A stretch of 64,000 bases of DNA from Sacculina carcini (taxonomy: Eukaryota; Arthropoda; Thecostraca; Sacculinidae), in NCBI GenBank assembly GCA_916048095.2, contig OU696578.1:671298-735297 (forward strand), written 5' to 3'. The translations under genes and the position numbers were made by a program. The notes under the pieces are model-generated. The model saw nothing but the letters and a program-made list of their open reading frames with translations, was not told the origin of the DNA and did no database searches. Below are positions 1 to 11,420 of this stretch, one piece after another. Every line of letters starts with the position of its first letter. Position 1 is the first letter of the stretch.

Positions 1-130
1 AATTACATAATATGTTTTCGTAATTGTTTGGTAATTTCCAGTATTGTGTGAAAATTATTCAAAATGGCGTGGTATATTATTGAATGGTTCAATTTGTTGT
101 GGATGTCTCGTGAGAAGCAGCGTGTGGCAC

Positions 131-3052
131 CTCGTCAAACAACTGAAGCAGCACAGTGAGAACATCAGCATGAGCCTTATCGACCTCATCAAACAGCACG
201 ACAGCGTGAGGACACGCACGCAGACGGCGAGTTAACTGACCTCCGTCATCATGACCCACGTAACCAGGAGGAGAACCAATCAACTTGGCAACCTGCCAAA
301 CATCACCACACTCAGACATCCAGCCCACAAGAATAACAGCAAGCACGAATAAATGGCGGGAATTACGGATAATAGCGCAGAAACACAATGACAATAAAAA
401 CAAATTATTTCAGCACAAGTACTATCCGCGGACGTTCGCTTTTAACGAGTGAAATATTTGATTGACTCCAAACAAAAAGGCAATTTTGTCTGAATGTATT
501 GAGTGGCATTTTGCTGGCTGCCTGGCTGAACTAATTCACGTGAGAGACAGAGTGCAGGCACCTCGTGTTTCTCCTGATACTCTGACATGTCGAGTCTGAT
601 GAACGCCTGCTTGTGGTCCTTGTGCAGATAAGCTGCTATCTGTTTGGCCAGTTCTGTCTTGCCGATGCCTGATGAGCCGAGGAAGAGAAATACTAGTGGA
701 TGTTCCTCATCGTACCAGCCGTTCTCCTTGCGACGAATAGCTGACATACACACACACACACACACACACAGACATATACATGGATACGCACATGCCTACA
801 CACACACAGACATATACATGGATACACACACAGACACACACACACACAGACACACACGTCGTAGTTGCTGCTATCGAAACACTTGCATCGATAAAGATGA
901 TATTACAAACATCATACTCGTATAATAACCACATTATATGATAACAATTATCCTATTGAATATAATCAAATAAAAAATAATAATAAAACAGCTTGCTTGT
1001 GAAATCAGGCACAATGGTTTAAGACAATCATTAAATTAAGTCTTCTGTGTGTGTGTGTATGTGTTTGTGTCAGTGTGTGTTGGTGTCTGTGTGTGGGTGT
1101 GTGCGTGTGTCAGTGTGTCAGTGTATGTGTGTCAGTGTGTGTGTGTGTTTGTGTGTGGCAGTGTGTGTGCGTGTTTGTTTGTGTGTTGACACAGACACCT
1201 GCGGCCACAGTATTGATGGCTGCATGCTGACCGACAATACACTCGTGAATGCGTTTCTCCAGCGGAAAACGACGCCTCTCTTCTGCCTCAATCTTCTTCT
1301 GTCGTTGCTCATACTGACAAGTGAAACAGAGCCAAACAAGACTCATAAAACAACAACAAAATACATGCACACACACAAACAACCAAGCAAAACAAAACAA
1401 GATAAGACAGAAAGAGAATAATTATCATTTAATGATGTATCTAAATTATGGAAATGAACAAGAACACGCAAATAAAGAACACAAATGCACTGATTAAAAG
1501 AAAGACAGCGAGTGTTAACGCCGAGTAGCAACACTAAACAACAACTGACATCACAACACAAATAACACCACAAACACGACACAAAAACACCACAAACACA
1601 CCACAAAAACGACACAAAAACGACACAAAAACGACACAAAAACACCACAAACACGACATAAAAACAACACAAACACGGCATAAAACACGACACAAAAACA
1701 ACACAAACAGGACATGAAACACCATAAATACGACATAAAAACAACACAAACAGGGCAAAGAACACCACAAACACGACCAAAAAACACCACAAACACGGCA
1801 TAAAACACGACACAAAAACAACACAAACAGGACATGAAACACCATAAATACGACACGAAAACACCACAAACACGGCACAAAACACACCACAAAATGACAC
1901 AAAACACCACAAACACGGCACAAGCACGACACAAAAAACACCACAAAAACGACACAAAACACTACAAACACGACAAAAACACACCACAAACACACGACAC
2001 AAAAACATCACAAACACGACACAAAAACATCACAAATACACGGCACAAAAACACCACAAACACGGCACAAACACAAACACCACAAACCCAGCACAAAAAC
2101 ACCACAAACACGGCATAAAACACCACGAACATGATACAAAACACCACAAAAACACCACAAACCCAGCACAAAAACACCACAAAAACGACACAAAAAACAC
2201 GGCACACAAACACCGTGAGTGACACGATCACCTGTTGTGCGGCCTCGTGGAGAATACGAGCCAGTTCAGGTTGATCAGTGCAGTAGTCGAGGGCCTTGTG
2301 ACCGGCGGCATTTAGTGCCAGAGGGTTGGCTCCATGTGACAGCAGCGCCCTCACTGCGGCAGTGTGGTGAAACACCGCGGCGTAGTGCAGCGGCGTGCAG
2401 CCGGCGAATGAGGCGCGACTGTTGAGTCGCTCACAAAACTCGTCCTCACGACTTACCAACACTGATGTACACAAACACACACACACAGATATATGCACAA
2501 ACAAACAGACACACACTCACACACAAACACACATGATACTGACCGTCCAGAGAGTGCATTTGTTTTTGCTGAGCCACGCGATACACGCTGGAAAACTCAT
2601 CAGCCACATCGACACTGGCTCCAGCCTCCACCAACACTAACACACACACGCACACATAGGCGAATTCATGATATAGCACGGGAGGAAACAGGAAGCCAAA
2701 CTGTCACAATGACGTCACAATGATGTCACAATGATGTCACAATGACGACACAATGACGTCACAATGATGTCATAATGACGGCGCGAAGAAGATGACTCAC
2801 ACAAAACGCTCCAAAAACAACTACAAAGTAAATTTTGCAAGCATGAATGGAACAGAGCGAGAGGAAGAAAGAGCACGAGAGCAGTCACGTGATATTGCCT
2901 CTGCTCTGCCGTGAACTGCGGCCACGTGAAGTGCAGTCCAGCCGAGCCTGTGTTTCTGATTGATATCCAGTGAACGCGACGACAATAATCTGCTCATAAA
3001 TACACACACACACACAGAAACACATACAATAGCAAACAAACACACACAAACA

Positions 3053-3090
<38 letters not shown>

Positions 3091-4567
3091 CACATACAAT
3101 AGCAAACACACACACACACACATACAATAGCAAACACACACACACACACACATACAATAGCAAATACACACACACACACACACACACACATACAATAGCA
3201 AACACACACACACACACACATACAATAGCAAATAAACACACACACACACACATACAATAGCAAACACACACACACACACATACAATAGCAAACACACACA
3301 CACACACACATACAATAGCAAATACACACACACACACACACACATATACAATAGCAAACACACACACACACACACATACAATAGCAAATAAACACACACA
3401 CACACACATACAATAGCAAACACACACACACACACATACAATAGCAAATAAACACACACACACACACATACAATAGCAAACACACACACACACATACAAT
3501 AGCAAATACACACACACACAAACACACACATACAATAGCAAATACACATGACACAGAGGATACAAGAATAGCGGAGACAGGAGATGAATGGAAAAAGCGA
3601 TATTGATGCTGGTGGAAGACCCAGCATAGTAAAATATTATGTGTTATAAATGTTTTGTGTTAGCAAGGGAAAATGTTGCTTTGGAAGCTGACAGAATAGC
3701 CAATGATAAAAACCTCTTTAATTCGCTGATATTGCCGAGACGAGCTGCCTTGAACAAGCGCGACTCTGAAATACGAAATATATATTATCATGTTAAAATA
3801 TTAGCAATTAAACATGAGAAAATAACGCTATTTATAGCATAATTATTTATCAACCACGTGCGTGTTAAGCAGGTGCGTTTTGCCTAACAGTATAAAATAC
3901 AGGCAACAAAACTATTGAGCAAACAATCATTAGTTTTCCAATATAAAACCAATTCACATCTGAGCCAACATGTGAAATTACATGAACTATTTCAATGAGG
4001 CGTTGATTAATCGTCGGTCAGCGCAATTAACAGGAAACAGCTGTCAATGACACAATGAGAGTGTTGCCGTAAGCTTAGCACGAGAATAAAACTGATTTCA
4101 ATTAAGATTCTCCCGCACTTGTTGAGCAAAAAGTCTCATTAATTTAGATATACGAAGCTGTTGCAAGCTTGTGGCATTAATACGCCGTGCATATTATAAC
4201 TCCTCAACGTTCTCCTGGCATCGCCCATGATCTGTTAACATGCCACAACTGCCACGCTCATACCGTCACTGCTGGCGGCATGAACCACTGCGATGACGGC
4301 GGCGACTAAACCGCCACCTAGCGGATCACTTCGGAACCAGTGATTTGAGTGTTGTCCGCCACTTGTACGGCTCACAGGCAGCAAGTGTTTGTGACGTGTG
4401 CTGCCACGTGGTAGCGCCACACAAGAAACGCGACAATAATGGCGCCACACACGCACTGCTCGCGCACGCTCTACAGCCAGGGATGCCAGGTGAGATTGTT
4501 TGGCAGCCCTCCTCAAAATCGCCAAATAAGGCAACAAAGCGGCCATTTCATCTGGAAAACGACGCAA
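131..4567 (-). CDS. CLPB: CLPB (SKD3) mitochondrial AAA+ disaggregase, 5' part, eight exons
   Basis: The product is an ankyrin-repeat AAA+ ATPase of the mitochondrial intermembrane space that resolubilises proteins. Exons in transcript order: 4264-4567, 3714-3765, 2889-2989, 2544-2636, 2232-2461, 1199-1313, 562-740, 131-292. All junctions are GT-AG and all phases fit, giving 412 codons before the left edge. Exon 1 encodes a basic presequence and a short hydrophobic segment ([15 protein letters not shown]). Exons 2-5 encode ankyrin repeats ([45 protein letters not shown]). Exons 6-8 encode the linker and the start of the ATPase: Walker [10 protein letters not shown], pore loop GSPPGYVGH, Walker [12 protein letters not shown]. 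The closeness to human CLPB is recalled, not searched. Start 4567 is used; an in-frame Met at 4546 (MAALLPYL) may be the real one. The rest of the ATPase and the C-terminal domain lie beyond the left edge. Confidence 0.95.
742..870. repeat. (CA)n tract at the 3' end of CLPB intron 6
   Basis: On the CLPB sense strand this is a TG tract ending in TATGTCAG next to exon 7. It is complementary to the CA-type tract at the other end of the same intron. Confidence 0.9.
1046..1195. repeat. Imperfect (TG)n tract at the 5' end of CLPB intron 6
   Basis: The plus strand reads TG with scattered CAG and TTTG interruptions. On the CLPB sense strand it is CA-rich and starts within about 10 bases of the donor at 1198. 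Confidence 0.9.
1545..2218. repeat. A/C-rich minisatellite in CLPB intron 5
   Basis: Irregular units of the type ACACCACAAACACGGCAC fill most of intron 5 and reach to within about 15 bases of the exon 5 donor. They create long spurious reading frames rich in Cys, Val and Phe on the minus strand. Confidence 0.9.
2701..2780. repeat. 11-bp CRE-like tandem repeat in CLPB intron 3
   Basis: About six units of TGACGTCACAA and one-base variants are visible. Two units keep the full TGACGTCA palindrome, the CREB/ATF consensus. Any regulatory role is inference. Confidence 0.8.
3001..3550. repeat. (CA)n plus TACAATAGCAAA minisatellite in CLPB intron 2
   Basis: About 14 units, each with the core TACAATAGCAAA followed by a variable CA run. 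The array ends about 10 bases before the exon 3 acceptor at 2990. Confidence 0.9.
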
Positions 4568-4957
4568 GGAGAAAGGCTATTGAAAAAGCACACTCAATCA
4601 AACTAGCAGGGCGGTATTATGAGCCGGAATCAGTGTTTATCCCACGCACAACACATGTCTTAACTACAACAATTCGCAGTCTGTGCACGCATTGACACTG
4701 AATGCTCATGAAACGACCGATATGCCAAGCAAACAGCAGCATTGACGGAGTGAGCAATAATCACAGCATCTAGCTAACAAGTAATCTGACAGAGACTGTA
4801 TCATGTATTGATTCCATCAACCAAAAATATGCAGATAACTTGAATAAAAATATGCAGCGCACATGAATATATGCTAGGTGTTCTATACGACCTCTAACAC
4901 GGTGCAGTATTAAACCGTCAGTGCTCTAACGATCTGGTATCACTCGAGCAATCACTA

Positions 4958-5377
4958 TCACTCGGTTTTCTTTGCTGATCTCATAAGTTCCCGTCGCTTG
5001 ACTTTGACCAGTGTCTGACTTGTCTGCCATACCAGACTGGCAACCATTACAATACAGTTCAACATAATTGGAGCAGAAAACACAATGGAAATGAACATGC
5101 CACCGCTGTCAAAGTACTGCTGTCTGGAGAATCGATTCCAGTGGAGCGCAGCCGAGCGGTTGATGTCCTCCGAGAAATACACCAGTGAGAGCAAGACAAG
5201 CAAAGCAGCAAACTGCAGATCGGTGCGATGTCTCGTCGTGGCAATGAAAACCAACACAATCGAGTGAAAAACTCCCAGCAGCATTAACCACGGCTCCGTC
5301 CAGTCAATATCACCAATCATTGTTAAAATGTCAAAACCAGTGCCCTCGCGTTGAAGTGTCCCCGCATTTGAAGACAT
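4958..5377 (-). CDS. TMEM18: TMEM18, nuclear-envelope transmembrane protein
   Basis: A single uninterrupted frame encodes 139 residues, close to the usual length of about 140. The family signature is clear: DWTEPWLMLLGVFHSI near the N-terminus, a second hydrophobic stretch (FAALLVLLSLVYFSEDIN), the motif QQYFDSGGMFISIVFSAP, a further hydrophobic helix, and a basic tail ending RRELMRSAKKTE. TMEM18 is a small multi-pass protein of the inner nuclear membrane. I chose the Met at 5377 because the family starts close to the DWTEP motif. The frame stays open upstream to 5488, but those residues do not look like TMEM18. The gene lies downstream of AP3D1's divergent start and in tandem with CLPB (stop about 390 bases from the CLPB start). 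No intron is visible, which is unusual beside its intron-rich neighbours. Confidence 0.93.
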   Translation of the reverse strand: MSSNAGTLQREGTGFDILTMIGDIDWTEPWLMLLGVFHSIVLVFIATTRHRTDLQFAALLVLLSLVYFSEDINRSAALHWNRFSRQQYFDSGGMFISIVFSAPIMLNCIVMVASLVWQTSQTLVKVKRRELMRSAKKTE

Positions 5378-6363
5378 TAAAATTAAATGCACACAACAGT
5401 CAGATCTCTCTAGACAACAAACAAATTCCGCAGTTACCAAAAGCCTCAACCAGTGATGCACTTGACCTATTGAATTGTTTACCTCCACTTCTCACACGTC
5501 AGGATGCGGCGATCTCGTGTTTGTCACAAAGGAGCCAATTTTGCCTATAATATCTAGCTCAAATTACCAAAACTATTTTTGTTAAGGTGACAAAAGAATA
5601 AAATCAGAACGTTAAACCAGTTTGCGCATGTCAATAATTGTCTTTAAACCAGTTACCAATAGTCGCTTTCGCTCAAATTCTATGCATGACATGGCGCAGT
5701 TGTTAAAGTAACTCAAAAAAGACGTATGCGGAGTATTTGGGACTTGTTGATCATCTTTTTTCGTGCTGTTTTTGTACTTTTTATTATTCAAATACTGTAA
5801 TTATTTTGTGACTTTGTATCGCATGTGCCTGTGGCCTTTGAATTGATGATCGGTTTTTAGATCTAGTGAATGTATATATTTCCAAGAACTTTGGTTTTGA
5901 TTCTGCCATTAACAAGTAGCATTTTCTAGATTTTAACTGAATGTTATGGTTCTCACCGGCTTGTGTTCTATCTTTGTATACGTATTGTTGTGGAGGATGT
6001 TATGCTGAGAAAGTGTATGACGTGTTATTTTGCCGCCGGTAAATTTTTAATACGTCGGAACCTTTGGCGTGGCCTCACCTTGTTGTTTTGCTGACCTCAG
6101 TAATATGAAAACAGTGGTATATGTTCACTTGAACATTTGACTTGGGGCTGGTGTGTTGATTAAAGTCTTAACATCAATCTCTATATTGCATGTCGAATTG
6201 TATCAATTGTTTAATGCGCTGTAGTACGAGTCATTTGTATGTTTTTGTTTCAGTGTTGTCAGTGTGCCAGTCGCACCCCGTGGGCATCAAAGCTTAAGCA
6301 TCATCTCATCTTGCTGCACGTGCTGTGTTGTGCAAGTGACCGGGTAATAGGACTAGCACGAGC
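5378..6363. promoter_or_regulatory. Divergent intergenic region between TMEM18 and AP3D1
   Basis: About 1 kb separates the two start codons, which point away from each other, so a shared or bidirectional promoter is likely by position. A TTTTGTTTCAG sequence near 6250 could be a 3' splice site of a 5'-UTR intron of AP3D1. I see no TATA box or other decisive element. Confidence 0.4.
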
Positions 6364-7050
6364 ATGGATGTGGCTCTGCGCAAAGTCAAGGGTAATATTG
6401 AGCGGCTGTTTGACAAGAATCTCACCGACCTCGTGCGCGGCATTCGCAACAATGTCGGCAATGAGGTGAGCACTGCCTGTCGCCTTCTCAAACCACCGTC
6501 GTTCAACATTACGACCGCCATTAACAATTCATCTGCCAAACATTTTCCTTGTGTATGTGTGTGTGCATGTACTTGTTTGTGTATTGAGTGTGTATCTGTT
6601 TTTGTGTAGTCAAAGTACATCACGTCATGTATTGATGAGATCAAGCAAGAATTACGTCACGACAACATGGCCGTCAAAGTGAACGCCGTGCAAAAACTCA
6701 CCTATGTAAGTGACAGACATCACTTCTCTCACATTACTTCTCATACACATCACTTCTCTCACATACATCACTTCTTACACATATCATTTCGCATACACAT
6801 CACTTCTTACACACATCACTTCTCACATACATCACTTCTCACACACATCACGTCACATCTCATACATATGTGTGTGTGTGTGTGTTTGTTTGTTTGTGTG
6901 TGTGTTTGACAGTTGCAAATGCTCGGTTATGACATAAGCTGGGCCAGTTTCAACGTGGTCGAGGTGATGAGTTGTGCTCGCTTCTCGTACAAACGCGTCG
7001 GCTATTTGTCTGCCTCTCAGAGCTTTCACGCCGATACCGAGGTCACTCAC

Positions 7051-7095
<45 letters not shown>

Positions 7096-7484
7096 TAGTA
7101 CACAACTATACATTTGCATATATATTTAGCGTGCGTTTATAAAACATCTCTTTATTTTTTCTTATTGTATGCGGATAAATTCAATGAAGAACGCATTTGA
7201 CGATTGCAGTAAAAACATTGTTCATTGATTGGTTTATGTGCGTATATCTAAATGTATATATATAACAGTATATGTGAATGTGTGTGTGAATATGAATATG
7301 GATTTATATATGAGTGTTAATGTGTGGACAGGTGTTGATGTTAACGACCAACATGGCGCGCAAGGACCTGAACAGTCAGAATCAATATGACGCCGCCGTG
7401 GCTCTCAGCAGTTTGTCCTGCTTCATCTCGACTGATGTGGCGCGCGACCTCGCCAATGACGTCATCGTGCTGGTGGGCGTGGCC

Positions 7485-7536
<52 letters not shown>

Positions 7537-8756
7537 CTGTTTATGTCTGTGTGCCTGTTTATGTCTGTGTATATGTGGGTAAGTTTATGTATATTGCAAT
7601 ATGTGTGTATGTGTATGTGTAAGTTTATGTATAATGTGATGTGTATGTGTAAGTTTATGTATATCGTGATGTGTGTGTGTCTTGTAGTTGTCGTCCACTA
7701 AGCCGTATTTACGTAAGCGCGCAATTCTGCTGCTCTACAAAATATTTCTCAAATTTCCCGAGGCGTTGCGGCCGGCCTTTCCTCGTCTCAAAGACAAACT
7801 CGACGATCCAGACCCAGGTGACGCACACTGATACACTGATACATTGACACATTGACACATTGACACTGACACATTGACACACTGATACACTGTCACACTG
7901 ATACATTGTCACATCGATACACTGACACACTGACACACTGACACAATTTCAGAAGAAGTGCAGTCATATATAGATATTTTAATGATCTAGATTGATTGGC
8001 AGTGCGCCTGAAACTGATCTATTTCTCGCTCATTTTATCTACTACACACACTAACTCAACAACAATCGTGTATATACATGTATGTATGTGTGTGTGTGTG
8101 CAGGTGTTCAGAGCGCCGCTGTCAACGTGATATGCGAGTTGGCTCGTAAAAATCCCAAGAACTACCTGGGTCTGGCGCCAGTCTTCTTCAAGCTGATGAC
8201 AACATCCACCAACAACTGGATGCTCATCAAGATCATCAAACTGGTGCGTTCATCATCATTCTCATCATCTGTCATCATCATCTGTCATCACATACTGTCT
8301 CATTATCACATGCTATCACTTGAAGGCAATTTACGAACAGAGTTTTTCGTGCAGTAATTTAACTGTCTCACTGTCTGAGTCTGTTTCTGTCTGTCGGTCT
8401 GCCCGTCATGTGTTTGTGTGTGTGTGTGTGTGTGTGTTTGTTGAATGACAACAGTTTGGGTCGTTGACCCCGCTCGAGCCACGTCTAGGCAAGAAACTCA
8501 TAGAACCGCTGACCAACCTCATTCACAGGTAACTGCTGACACACACACACATACACATACACACAGGTGTACACAAGCATTGGGTCGAATGTAGGTGTCT
8601 TTGCTATTTCAGTTCGCACCTAATATTATTCCTGGTTGTCGGCGGATGTGGAAAGATGGCTTAATCTTACTGCCAACAATTGACTGCCAGTTCAGTTCAG
8701 TATTATGCGTGTTTATGTGAATACTTGCTCACTTGGTGCACTGACATCGAGTCTGT

Positions 8757-8802
<46 letters not shown>

Positions 8803-9079
8803 CAGCACCTCGGCAATGTCGTTGTTGTACGAGTGTATCAACACGGTGATTGCAGGTGACTTTTACACCGTGGATCCTCCAGTTTCCACCTCATGTCTCT
8901 GTGTGTGTGTCTTTTATTCTTTCTTGATACTTCTATTAAATTTTCGCCTATATTCAGGGACTAGTTATTGTGGGATTTAGTATAGTGTGTGTGTGTGTCT
9001 GTGTTTCTCTGTGTTTCTCTGTGTGTATACTTGTGGGTGTGTGTGCATCTGTGTGTTTGTATGTTGATATGTGTTTGTC

Positions 9080-9115
<36 letters not shown>

Positions 9116-10283
9116 TTGTGTGTTTGTATGTTGATATGTGTTTGTCTTGTGTGTGTGTGTGTGTGTGTGTGTGTATTTGTGTGTTTGTATGTTGATATGT
9201 GTTTGTCTTGTGTGTGTGTGTGTGTGTGTGTCGGTGTTGTTGTTGTTGTTGTTATTGTATGGCAGTGTTAATATCGATATCGTCGGGAATGCCGGGCCAC
9301 AACGCTGCCATTCAGCTGTGCGTTCAGAAACTGCGCATTTTGATCGAGGATTCCGACCAGAATCTCAAGTACCTCGGCCTGCTTGCAATGGGACGTATCT
9401 TACACACGCATCCTAAAACTGTCACGCCACACAAGGACCTGATACTGCGATGTCTCGACGACCGCGACGACTCAATTCGACTGCGAGCGCTCGACCTGCT
9501 CTACGGCATGGTCTCCAAGAAGAACCTGATGGAGATTGTGAAGAAGCTGCTGGGTCACCTGGCCCGTGTTGACGGCTCGAATTATCGCGATGAATTACTA
9601 GCCAAACTGATCTTTATTTGCAGCCAGGACAACTACCATTTCGTCACCAACTTCGAGTGGTCAGTGCTCACGTGTGTTTGTGTGTGTGTTTGTGTGTGTG
9701 GCAGTTTGTTTGTGTGGTAGTGTGTTTGTGTGTGTGTCAGTGTGTTTGTGTGTCAGTGTGTTTGTGTGTGTGTCAGTGTGTTTGTGTGGCAGTGTGTTTG
9801 TGTGTGTGTCAGTGTGTTTGTGTGGCAGTTTGTTTGTGTGTGTGTCAGTGTGTGTGTGTGTGTGTGTGTCAGTGTGTGTGTGTGTGTGTGTCAGTGTGTG
9901 TGTGTGTGTGTGTCAGTGTGTGTGTGTCAGTGTGTTTGTGTGTGTGTGTCAGTGTGTTTGTGTGTGTGTGTCAGTGTGTTTGTGTGTGTGTCAGTGTGTT
10001 TGTGTGTGTGTGTCAGTGTGTGTGTGTGTGTCAGTGTGTATCAGTGTGTGTGTGTGTGTCAGTGTGTATTTGTGTCAGTGTGTGTGTGTCAGTGTGTATT
10101 TGTGTCAGTGTGTGTGTGTGTGTGTTTATTTATGTGTTTGCGTCAATGCATTACATGTGTGCGATGTATGTTAATGTATATATGTATCACATATAACGTG
10201 TATGTGTTAATGTGTGTATGTATATGCACGTATAAATTTGCATATATGTATGTGAATTTGTGTGTGTGTGTGTGTGTTTGTGT

Positions 10284-10318
<35 letters not shown>

Positions 10319-10456
10319 TGTCAGTGTGTGTTTATTTATGTGAGTGTGTATGCATTACATATGTGCGATGTTTGTGAATGTATATCTGTGTCACACATAG
10401 CATATCACACATGTTTATGTGTTAATGTGTGTATGTATATGCACGTATACATTTAC

Positions 10457-10496
<40 letters not shown>

Positions 10497-10787
10497 TAGG
10501 TATGTGAGCGTGCTGGTCGAGGTGAGTAGACTGGAGAGTGTGAGACACGGTACACTGGTGGCTGACCAGATGCTCGATGTTGCCGTGCGTGTGCCCAGTG
10601 TCCGTCACTTCACCGTGCGTCAAATGTCACTACTGCTGCACCACGCCCCCTCCCTACTGTCCACCACTCGCTCCTCCATGCTCGAGGCTAGTACCCCCCT
10701 CATCCTCCCTCTGGCCACACGTGCTGTCTGTATGTCTGTGTGATTTGGCGGGCGGCGAGAGACTCGTTATACGGTCATACTAATCCG

Positions 10788-10820
<33 letters not shown>

Positions 10821-11377
10821 GTGTTGTTTGCGGCGGCATGGATATGCGGTGAGTACGGTTGTTTTCTGGACGATGCTGGCGCCACCATAGCGGCCATGAT
10901 GGCAGTTAGACCGGCCGTGCTACCTGCGCGCACCCTGGCGGCGTTCGTGCAAAACTCGCTCAAACTGTACAGTCAAATGTTGACGGCAGCTTATGTCGTG
11001 GCTGATGAGTCTGTTTCTGCTTCCACTCAACATTCAGCGGAGACAGAGAGAGAGGGGCTGGAAGAGGAGGCGCCGGCGTGCCCCTCTCTCTCCCCGCCGT
11101 CTGATGCCGCCATCGCCTCACTGGAAGAAGTGAGCATCTTATTGTGAAATATCCGCGCTGTGTTATCACTTCAAGATGAGATTGCTGTGTTTTGCTCCTG
11201 TGTTTTCCGGCGTGTTATCGGCGTGAAATACCAGTGTTTCTCGTGTTATTTGTGTTTTGATACTTCTGATTTCAGGCTCAGTTATTGTATTATCATTGAT
11301 AATTGTTTCTTTCACATTATATCTTATTAGTAACTGAACAATCTAGCAGGCTTATTAGGTCTTCGAGAATTAATGTA

Positions 11378-11420
<43 letters not shown>

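Noticed and set aside
1343-2017. Overlapping Cys/Val/Phe-rich frames on the minus strand
   Set aside because: They follow the A/C-rich minisatellite in CLPB intron 5 and exist in three frames at once.
2821-3627. Numerous VCVCV or THTHT frames in this and other places
   Set aside because: They are translations of TG and CA repeats with no unique sequence support.
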